Part shown: positions 38,241 to 47,003 of the stretch, piece after piece
How positions within the stretch are numbered: position 1 is the stretch's first letter
Layout of the letters: each line of letters begins with the position of its first letter
Assembly (NCBI GenBank): GCA_964017155.1
Contig: OZ024861.1
Coordinates: forward strand, 53,334,309 to 53,398,308
Source: Oasisia sp. SBJ-2009
Taxonomy: Eukaryota > Annelida > Polychaeta > Sabellida > Siboglinidae
Length of the DNA: 64,000 nt
Reading direction: 5' to 3'
Translations under genes and position numbers: made by a program
Notes under the pieces: generated by a model
The model's database searches: none
What the model saw: only the letters and a program-made list of their open reading frames with translations
What the model was told of the DNA's origin: nothing

Positions 38241-38523
38241 TATTTGAATGGTACTAGGAATACTGTTCAGTGGTATCTGAATGGTACTTGACTGAATGGT
38301 ATTCTGAATGGTCCAATGGTATTCTGAATGGTACTTATAAGAAACGTTTCAGCTTCTTCGTCAATGGTATTCTGAATGGTATACCATGCAGAATATCATT
38401 GACGAAGAAGCTGAAGAGCTTCTTATAAGTACCATTCAGAATATAACTGGACCATTCAGAATACCATTCAGTCAAGTACCATTCAGATACCACTGCACAT
38501 TATTCCTAGTAACATTCAAAATA
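38240..38523. repeat. Near-perfect palindrome, ~140-bp arms, no spacer
   Basis: The centre is ATGGTATACCAT (38376-38387). Reading outward, both arms contain TCAATGGTATTCTGAATGG or its complement, CAGCTTCTTCGTC, GTACTTATAAGAA, GGTACTTGACTGAATGGTA, TCAGTGGTATCTGAATGG and TACTAGGAAT, with only scattered mismatches. There is essentially no loop. Such a structure extrudes readily as a cruciform and is normally unstable in cloning or long-read assembly. Confidence 0.88.
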
Positions 38524-38775
38524 CCATTGACAAATACCATTCAAAGGATAAACTAATTAATATATTCCCAGCTTCACAGAGATCATATGCACATATAGAT
38601 CAAACTGAAAACATGGTCAAGATAAATTAACAATGTTTTAATACGTTAAGTCTGCTGCTCTCGAACGTACATAATTATATACATGCACATCAAATCTGAA
38701 ATATCATAAAATATTATGTCCGTCGATCAATCTTCACATTTGTCTTGATTTGTGTTCACTTTGGACAGCTTTGTC

Positions 38776-38893
38776 CTACGCGTCCATGGTAACCTCAAAG
38801 CCTTTCTTCTGGTCTTCGCCCAGAAGTGGGTATACTTCTCGAATATATTCTGGGAGAAAAGATTTATCAATCACTAGCTCGAATGAAATGTTT
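38776..38893 (-). pseudogene. Possible terminal exon of unknown protein
   Basis: Read on the minus strand, a frame of about 38 codons runs from just after an ACAG (38894-38897, possible splice acceptor, though preceded by A-rich rather than pyrimidine-rich sequence) to a TAG at 38776-38778. It contains FLPEYIREVYPLLGEDQKK and ends near GFEVTMDA. The mixed, charged composition and locally higher GC than the surroundings look protein-like. There is an in-frame TAA just upstream of the acceptor, so without splicing it would be a very short frame. I do not recognise a family. A chance frame remains possible. Confidence 0.3.
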
Positions 38894-39140
38894 CTGTTTT
38901 TTTAAACATTGTACAATTAATGCAGCTATGAAGTGGTTTTCCATGAAATTATATTATACATGTTATGATAATTATATAATACAAATACAATAATGGAACT
39001 TGGTTTCATATTTGTTATGGCCACAATTCACTTCTAGCTAGATATTTTTCTTTATAAAATCTTCATACAATTGCAAAAGTACATTAATTATAAATTGATT
39101 GAGCCATAATAATAAAGCAAAGAAGTAAAAATAATAATAA

Positions 39141-39193
39141 AAGCACACTATGTTTTTCAATCTATGTTAACCAAAATATGTTATAGTGTGCTT
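39141..39193. repeat. Small hairpin in TIR-element interior
   Basis: AAGCACACTA (39141-39150) pairs perfectly with TAGTGTGCTT (39184-39193) across a 33-base AT-rich spacer. It might be the ends of a tiny decayed insertion or a chance hairpin. Confidence 0.5.
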
Positions 39194-39440
39194 GGAATAT
39201 ATTATAAAATATTAGCAGTTTTTGGATATATATAACAAATACATATATTTTGTTATTTGATTAATCAGGCATTGACAGTAATTTTAAAGAAAAAGTGTTA
39301 CTAGCATACAGTCAAATTTAATTTAACTTATTTAGAAAAACACATTTAGAAGGTAAACAAGTATGCAATTTTTTCAAGATATACAATCACGGTTTCGTTA
39401 ATTCGTTTTCAAACAATCCCTCACAGATTAAACAGTTATG

Positions 39441-39746
39441 CCGTCGAGTCAATGTAAACAAGCCGATGTCCACACCACAGGGCCAGGCGCATATCAAGAC
39501 CGCAAAGGCGATGTCTTGCGATTTATGAATAAATCCCCAAAACTAAGGCCACATCATTAATAGTTATTCTGTATCACGCAGATTTATTGTTTAAATTTTA
39601 AATGTATATAATGTTGCTAATTGTTTCTATTTCGACTTCGCAATGCACACGCAAGACGTCGCCTTTGCGGCTCTGATGCATCTGGGATACGTTAACTGCT
39701 GTTAGTGAATGACATCGCCACGGCTTGTTTACGTCGACTCGATACG
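39441..39746. repeat. Nested imperfect inverted repeat
   Basis: The left arm (39441-39521) has GTCGAGTCAATGTAAACAAGC near its outer end and ACCGCAAAGGCGATGTCTTG near its inner end. The right arm (about 39645-39746), read on the minus strand, has ATCGAGTCGACGTAAACAAG and GCCGCAAAGGCGACGTCTTG in the same order. The spacing differs by about 20 bases. The arms are GC-richer than the surroundings. This may be a small fold-back insertion nested in the larger element, or an inverted duplication of a captured fragment. Confidence 0.7.
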
Positions 39747-39865
39747 ACTTACCTCAACACAATTTAACAAATAATATCTTACTTCTTTGTACCGGAAATG
39801 ATATAGAATGACATTCCGAATACATACACATTGAAAACAGGTGATAAAACGTTTAGAAAAGGCCG

Positions 39866-40018
39866 TCATAATTTAGGCCAGTTAACTGGAAGATTACCGA
39901 GCTTTCCGTCAGTTGCCGAATCCAAGTCGACGTCGAAAGTGGTCACTTATTCAATATTGACAATCTGTGTCGTGTTGTCATCCTCAAAATTTACACAGGC
40001 ATAACACTGTACCTCCAT
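39866..40018 (-). pseudogene. Coding-like segment with an internal stop
   Basis: On the minus strand an ATG at 40016-40018 opens MEVQCYACVNFEDDNTTQ and continues to a TAA at 39947-39949. The same frame resumes at once and includes DSATDGKLGNLPVNWPKL before a TGA at 39866-39868. The composition (acidic, few repeats) and balanced GC resemble real protein more than the flanking AT-rich DNA. TATAAAT lies 30 bases upstream of the ATG. It is on the same strand as, and upstream of, the possible terminal exon at 38776-38893, so both could be remnants of one gene carried or captured by the element. No family is recognised. Confidence 0.33.
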
Positions 40019-40354
40019 TCTGCATCGATGGCGATTTGAGATGTAGATTTATAAGATGTTTATCGTCCAAATTATGTGATCGACGGAACATTGCGAACAC
40101 AAGTTCATTTTATACAGATTCAAATATCCCACGATGAGGCCCGCAGAAATCAGCTGTCGTATTCTGATTGGTTTATTATTTGTAGACTTAAATACGATTA
40201 CACATTCAATAAGATAGGGTAATCAGTTATAATAGAAAATAAAAAATAACAATAATGTATCCCAATTGAAAATGAAGAATACATAAAATATATAACTATG
40301 TAACAACAATTGATTAATCAAGTGAGCTGCTGCGAACACGAAGTCATGTGTGGT

Positions 40355-41863
40355 TCAATGGTATCGAATGGTATTCTTAAATACCATTGGGAGTACCATT
40401 GAAGCCTGATTATATCATTGAACGGTCCAATGGTATTGAATGGTACTTTTATATACCATTGAGCGTACCGCTAAAAATGCTTTAACACTGGATGGTCCAA
40501 TGGTACATACTGAGTGATATTCTCAAATACCGTTGAGAATACTACTAAAGTCTGATTTATTATTGAACAGTATGGTATTGATAGAATCATTGAAACAAGA
40601 TTTTATTATTGAATAATCCAATATATATATATGGAACTGAATGGTATTCTAAAATACCATTGGAAATACCACTGAAGTCACATTTATTGTTGCACAGTAT
40701 GTTCAAATACCATTGAGAGAACAACTGAAACAAGATGTTATCATTGAATGATCTGATTTATTATTGAAAGGAATGTTCCAATACCGTTTCGAGTACCATT
40801 GATGCCTTATTTTATCATTGAATGGTCCAATGGTACTGAATGGTATTGAATGGTATTACAAATTACCGCTGAGAATACCATTGAGTCCTACTGAAATACC
40901 ATTGAATGGTCCAACGGTACTGAATGGTATTCAATGGTATACTATTGGCTCTTTTTTTGTCAGGGCCATTGGTAGCAATATTGTAATGGTATATTTTGTA
41001 ACATGTCAAAATTAGTCTATGACACTTGAGAATACCACTGATATATATTACTTTAAAAGTTATATTCAGATACCATTGATTTATCTTGATTTATCATTGA
41101 TCTGCACGGTCCAGTGGTACTGAATGGTATATTCAAATATTATTACTTGAGATTACCACTGAGACATCAATATACATTTTACCTTTAAATATTAATTGTA
41201 TGTACCACCGAAACAATATGTATCGTACATGATTACATTTCAAATACCACTGAAACAAGATGTTATCATTGAATGGTCCAATGGTATTCCCAAATACCAT
41301 TGAGAAAACCACTGAAGTCTGATTTATTGTTGAAAAGTATGTTCAGATACCATTGGTAGTACCATTGAAACATGATTTATCATTGAGTAGTCCAATGGTA
41401 TTGAACGGTATTCTAAAGTACCATTGAGAATACCACTGAAGTCTGATTTATTGTTGAAAAGTATGTTCCGATACCATTGAGAGTACCATTGAAACAAGTT
41501 TTATCATTGAGTAGTCCAATTGTATTCAATGGTATTCTGAAATACCATTGAGAATACCACTGAAGTCTGATTTATTGTTGGAAAGTATGTTCCGATACCA
41601 TTGACAGTACCACTGAAACAAGCTTTATCATTGAGTAGTCCAATGGTATTCAATGGTATTCTGAAATACCATTGAGAATACCACTGAGAATAATATATAC
41701 CACTGGATTGTCCAATGGTCCTGAATGGTATTACGAATTACCATTCACAGTACCATTGAGTCCAACAGAAATACCATTGAATAGCCCAAAGTACCATTGA
41801 GCCTACTGAAATACCATTGAATGGTCCAATGGTACTGAATGGTATTCAAAGGTATTCAATGGT
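40355..41863. repeat. Right subterminal repeat array of TIR element
   Basis: This is about 1.5 kb dominated by AATGGTATT, AATACCATT and degenerate forms, interspersed with TTTATCATTGAATGGTCC and CTGAAGTCTGATTTATTG phrases. It is over twice as long as the left subterminal region, so the element is asymmetric. A frame at 40818-41015 is composed of these repeats and is not a gene. Confidence 0.82.
41311..41682 (+). repeat. Three direct repeats of exactly 124 bp
   Basis: ACTGAAGTCTGATTTATTGT begins at 41311, 41435 and 41559, and ACTGAGAATAATAT at 41683 marks the end of the third copy. Each copy contains AAGTATGTTC, GATACCATTG, TTTATCATTGAGTAGTCC (TTTATCATTGAATGG-like in older copies) and TTCTGAAATACCATTGAGAA. 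High identity and constant length indicate recent tandem triplication within the subterminal region. Confidence 0.85.
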
Positions 41864-41900
41864 ATTCAATGGTATTTGAATGGTATATTTTTGTAAGGGA
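41864..41900 (-). repeat. Right terminal inverted repeat
   Basis: On the minus strand it reads TCCCTTACAAAAATATACC followed by ATTCAAATACCATTGAAT. The sequence beyond it is satellite B starting within the GATCCCC head. Confidence 0.82.
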
Positions 41901-43850
41901 TCCCCTGTAGACGGATCGGACTTTGTCGTTTTCCTCGATTTTCCGAAAGTTGGCCAAATGACGCGCACGGCCATTGCTTTTCCTCGAGAGAGTCGTAGTT
42001 ACTCCTCGTGCGCGACACACGCCCGAGAAGACCGATCGGCGCGTCGAACTTTGCCGTTTTTCTCGATTCTCAAAACTGATCCCCCGTAGACGGATAAGAC
42101 TTAGTCGTTTTTCTCGATTTGTTCCCAAACGTTGGCCAAATGACGCGCACGACCATTGCGTTTCCTCGAGAGAGTCGTAGTTACTCCACGTGCGCGACAC
42201 ACGCCCGAGAAGACCGACCGGGGAGTCGAACTTTGCCGTTTTTCTCGATTCGCAGAACTGATCCCCCGTAGACGGATAGGACTTAGTCGTTTTTCTCGAT
42301 TTGTTTCCAAAAGTTGGCAAAACGACGCGCCCGGTCGGTCATTCGTCTACATGCACAAGTGATCTCTACCGTCGTCGAGTCCGTCTTTCCAGTCTCTCTC
42401 CCTCCGCTGGCCCGGGCCGGGCCCGGCCTGACCGCACCTCGCCGTGCGGCCGGGCCGGGCCGGGCCGCGCCGGGCCGGGCCGCGCCGATAGGTTACCGGC
42501 GCCCGGCCGGGCTTCGGAACGAGACCGGCGGGAAGGCTTCGGCGCACACGACCGGGCCGGGCTTCGGCATGCGACCGGCGGCCGGGCTTCGGAACGCGAC
42601 CAGGCTTCGGCGCACACGACCGGGCCAGGTTTCGGCACGCCGCTTGCTCAACTGATCCCCCGTAGACGGATCGGACTTTGTCGTCGTTTTCCTCGATTTC
42701 TCCAACTATCACCCTGTTAAGGTCGCCAAATGCCTCGTCACCTCATCTAGCTAGTGGTTCCTTATTACTCCCGCCGTTTACCCACCGGTCGGCATGGCAC
42801 GGCACGGAACTTTGTTGAAACAGGTTTAAACATAAATTCTCGTTTCCCCAACTGATCCCCCGTAGACGGATCGGACTTTGTCGTTTTCCTCGATTTTCCG
42901 AAACTTGGCGAAATGACGCGCACGGCCATTGCGTTTCCTCGAGAGAGTCGTAGTTACTCCCAGTGCGCGACACACGCCCGAGAAGACCGATCGGGGCGTC
43001 GAACTTTGCCGTTTTTCTCGATTCTCAAAACTGATCCCCCGTAGAGGGATAGGACTTAGTCGTTTTCCTCGATTTTCCGAAAGTTGGCCAAATGACGCGC
43101 ACGGCCATTGCGTTTCCTCGAGAGAGTCGCAGTTACTCCACGTGCGCGACACACGCCCGAGAAGACCGACCGGCACGTCGAACTTTGCCGTTTTTCTAGA
43201 TTCGCAGAACTGATCCCCCGTAGACGGATAGGACTTAGTCGTTTTTCTCGATTTGTTTCCAAAAGTTGGCAAAACGACACGCCCGGTTGGTCATTCGTCT
43301 ACATGCACAAGTGATCTCTACCGTCGTCGAGTCCGTCTTTCCAGTCTCTCTCCCTCCGCTGGCCCGGGCCGGGCCCGGCCTGACCGCGCCGGGCCGCGCC
43401 GGGCCGGACCGCATCTCGCCGTGCGGCCGGGCCGGCCGCGCCGGGCCGCGCCGGGCCGGGCCGCGCCGGGCAGTTACCGGCGCCCGGCCGGGCTTCGGAA
43501 CGCGACCGGCGGGAAGGCTTCGGCGCACACGACCGGGCCGGGCTTCGGCATGCGACCGGCGGCCGGGCTTCGGAACGCTACCAGGCTTCGGCGCACACGA
43601 CCGGGCCAGGTTTTGGCACGCCGCTTGCTCAACTGATCCCCCGTAGACGGATCGGACTTTGTCGTCGTTTTCCTCGATTTCTCCAACTATCACCCTGTTA
43701 AGGTCGCCAAATGCCTCGTCACCTCATTTAGCTAGTGGTTCCTTATTACTCCCGCCATTTACCCACCGGTCGGCACGGAATTATGTTGAAAAGAATGTAG
43801 ATAGACATTTACGCTTCCCCAACTGATCCCCCGTAGACGAATCGGACTTT
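41901..43850 (+). repeat. Satellite B, right forward block
   Basis: X 41901-42077 (head truncated at the TIR element), X 42078-42259, Y 42260-42653, Z 42654-42853, X 42854-43032, X 43033-43211, Y 43212-43634, Z 43635-43824, head only 43825-43850. Each unit has a single Z instead of three, giving an approximately 0.8-0.95-kb period. The first Z is a hybrid: type-1 CACCTCATCTAGCTAGTGG core with a Z3-type GGCACGGAACTTTGTTG tail. Both Y copies have expanded GC tracts. The last head passes into satellite A at GTCG (43851-43854). Confidence 0.92.
43365..43475 (+). repeat. Expanded CCGGGCCGCG-type GC tract in Y
   Basis: Nearly pure G+C tandem repeats of CCGGGCCGCG and CGGGCCGGGC, interrupted by CCTGACCGCGC and CGCATCTCGCCGTGCGG. 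The matching tract in the other right-block Y is 42410-42490; in the left block the tract is only about 30-45 bp (for example 27671-27702). Copy-number change here accounts for Y length differences. The tract is likely to form strong secondary structure. Confidence 0.85.
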
Positions 43851-46800
43851 GTCGGACCCACCTCAATGTTGCTATTATATCAGTATTTTTGCCAACATTT
43901 GATACTTGATTAAATTAATTCATTCAATTATAATCATCTTGCGCGTATTTATGTTTTATAAACAGCGCGTCTTGGCAAACTTTTGAGGTCGAAAAGACAG
44001 CGCGATTTGTGCCAGTGGCAAGCGCAGCGGTGCATGTTATTGCGCTGAGCATATGAAATGAGCGATAAACAGTTTGTTTATGCCGACCGCGCTGTCTTTT
44101 CGACCTCAAAAGTCTGCTAAGACGTGCTGTATATAAAACATTAATATGCGCAAGATGATTATAATTGATTAAATTAACAAAATCAAGTATCAAATGTTGG
44201 CAAATATATAGTTATAATACCAAAATTGAGGTGGGCCCGACTTGTACATGAATGTCTACACTTGCGGGCGCGTACCTTCACGCGCACTCTCTCATAAAAG
44301 CACGTATACTCTCAATTTGTTTTCAGTATTTCACTATTTGGCACTGATGTACAAGTCGGACCCACCTCAATGTTGCTATTATATCAGTATTTTTGCCAAC
44401 ATTTGATACTTGATTAAATTAATTCTTTCAATTATAATCATCTTGCGCGTATTTATGTTTTATAAACAGCGCGTCTTGGCAAACTTTTGAGGTCGAAAAG
44501 ACAGCGCGATTTGTGCTAGTCGCAAGCGCAGCGGTGCATGTTACTGCGCTGAGCATATGAAATGAGCGATGAACAGTTTGTTTATGCCGACCACGCTGTC
44601 TTTTCGACCTCAAAAGTCTGCTAAGACGCGCTGTATATAAAACATAAATATGCGCAAGATGATTATAATTGATAGAATTAACAAAATCAAGTATCAAATG
44701 TTGGCAAAGATACAATTATAATACCAACATTGAGGTGGGCCGACTTGTTCTTCAATGCGTACACTTGCGGGCGCGTACCTTCACGCGCACTCTCTGATAA
44801 AAGCACGTATACTCTCAATTTGTTTTCAGTATTTCACTATTTGGCACTTACGTACAAGTCGGACCCACCTCAATGTTGCTATTATATCAGTATTTTTGCC
44901 AACATTTGATACTTGATTAAATTAATTCATTCAATTATAATCATCCTGCGCGTATTTATGTTTTATAAACAGCGCGTCTTGGCAAACTTTTGAGGTCGAA
45001 AAGACAGCGCGATTTGTGCCAGTCGCAAGCGCAGCGGTGCATGTTATTGCGCTGAGCATATGAGATGAGCGATAAACAGTTTGTTTATGCCGACCGCGCT
45101 GTCTTTTCGACCTCAAAAGTCTGCTAAGACGCGCTCTATATAAAACACAAATATGCGCAAGATGATTATAATTGATAGAATTAACAAAATCAAATATCAA
45201 ATGTTGGCAAAGGTACAGTTATAATACCAAAATTGAGGTGGGCCCGACTTGTATATAAGTGCCAACACTTGCGGGCGCGTACCTTCACGCGCACTCTCTC
45301 ATAAAAGCACGTATACTCTCAATTGTTTTCAGTATTTCACTATTTGGCACTTATGTACAAGTCGGACCCACCTCAATGTTGCTATTGTATCACTATTTTT
45401 GCTAACATTTGATACTTGATTAAATTAATTCATTCAATTATAATCATCTTGCGCGTATTTATGTTTGATAAACAGCGCGTCTTGGCAAACTTTTGAGGTC
45501 GACAAGTCAGCGCGATTTGTGCCAGTAGCAAGCGCAGCGGTGCATGTTACTGCGCTGTGCATATGAATTGAGCGATAAACAGTTTGTTTATGCCGACAAC
45601 GCTGTCTTTTCGACCTCAAAAGTCTGCTAAGACGTGCTGTATATAAAACATTAATATGCGCAAGATGATTATAATTGATTAAATTAACAAAATCAAGTAT
45701 CAAATGTTGGCAAATATATAGTTATAATACCAAAATTGAGGTGGGCCCGACTTGTACATAAATGCCTACACTTGCGGGCGCGCAACTTCACGCGCACTCT
45801 CTCATAAAAGCACGTATACTCTCAATTTGTTTTCAGTATTTCACTATTTGGCACTTATGTACAAGTCGGACCCACCTCAATGTTGCTATTATATCAGTAT
45901 TTTTGCCAACATTTGATACTTGATTAAATTAATTCATTCAATTATAATCATCTTGCGCGTATTTGTGTTGTATAAACAGCGCGTCTTGGCAAACTTTTGA
46001 GGTCGAAAAGACAGCGCGAATTGTGCCAGTCGCAAGCGCAGAGGTGCATGTTACTGCGCTGTGCATATGAAAAGAGCGATAAACAGTTTGTTTATGCCGA
46101 CAACGCTGTCTTTTCGACCTCAAAAGTCTGCTAAGACGTGCTGTGTATAAAACATTAATATGCGCAAGATGATTATAATTGATTAAATTAACAAAATCAA
46201 GTATCAACTGTTGGCAAATATATAGTTATAATACCAAAATTGAGGTGGGCCCGACTTGTACATGAATGTCTACACTTGCGGGCGCGTACCTTCACGCGCA
46301 CTCTCTCATAAAAGCACGTATACTCTCAATTTGTTTTCAGTATTTCACTATTTGGCACTGATGTACAAGTCGGACCCACCTCAATGTTGCTATTATATCA
46401 GTATTTTTGCCAACTTTTGATACTTGATTAAATTAATTCTTTCAATTATAATCATCTTGCGCGTATTTATGTTTTATAAACAGCGCGTCTTGGCAAACTT
46501 TTGAGGTCGAAAAGACAGCGCGATTTGTGCTAGTCGCAAGCGCAGCGGTGCATGTTACTGCGCTGAGCATATGAAATGAGCGATGAACAGTTTGTTTATG
46601 CCGACCACGCTGTCTTTTCGACCTCAAAAGTCTGCTAAGACGCGCTGTATATAAAACATAAATATGCGCAAGATGATTATAATTGATAGAATTAACAAAA
46701 TCAAGTATCAAATGTTGGCAAAGATACAATTATAATACCAACATTGAGGTGGGCCGACTTGTTCTTCAATGCGTACACTTGCGGGCGCGTACCTTCACGC

Positions 46801-47003
46801 GCACTCTCTGATAAAAGCACGTATACTCTCAATTTGTTTTCAGTATTTCACTATTTGGCACTTACGTACAAGTCGGACCCACCTCAATGTTGCTATTATA
46901 TCAGTATTTTTGCCAACATTTGATACTTGATTAAATTAATTCATTCAATTATAATCATCCTGCGCGTATTTGTGTTTTATAAACAGCGCGTCTTGGCAAA
47001 CTT
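43851..47003 (+). repeat. L-only domain at start of right A array
   Basis: A partial unit followed by six consecutive L units (43983, 44487, 44990, 45493, 45997, 46501) with a simple 503/504-bp period and no S unit. They share TTGGCAAATATATAG or AAAGATACAATTATA variants and are more diverged from each other than units farther right. 44487-44989 and 46501-47003 are nearly identical (GGGCCGACTTGTTCTTCAAT in both), a duplication 2014 bp apart. Confidence 0.88.

Larger units (their letters stand above)
38524..40354. other. AT-rich interior of TIR element, no intact gene
   Basis: About 1.8 kb without the AATGGTATT motif. It is AT-rich overall, with two GC-richer islands (38750-38890 and 39430-40150). 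The islands contain the coding-like traces and the nested inverted repeat described separately. No frame longer than about 50 codons without a stop is apparent on either strand. I see no recognisable transposase motif. Confidence 0.7.
37898..41900. mobile_element. 4-kb TIR element with AATGGTATT subterminal arrays
   Basis: The ends are inverted: TCCCTTAC at 37898 and GTAAGGGA ending at 41900, with 35 of 37 terminal bases matching. Inside both ends lie long arrays of AATGGTATT and its complement AATACCATT (about 37905-38530 and 40355-41890), the usual picture of subterminal transposase-binding repeats in DNA transposons. The interior is AT-rich and lacks an intact transposase, so the copy is non-autonomous. 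No target-site duplication is visible: the left flank (GAGGAAAT) and right flank (CCCCTGTAG) belong to satellite B in opposite orientations. I cannot assign a superfamily; TIR sequence and target site do not settle it. Confidence 0.8.

Noticed and set aside
40818..41015. 65-codon frame in the right part of the TIR element
   Set aside because: It consists of AATGGTATT repeat translation and ends shortly; not protein-like.
27521..43634. Module Y as a piece of a functional rDNA intergenic spacer
   Set aside because: GC subrepeats look spacer-like, but no promoter, external transcribed spacer or contiguous rRNA gene sequence is recognisable nearby, and the 28S pieces are short and rearranged.
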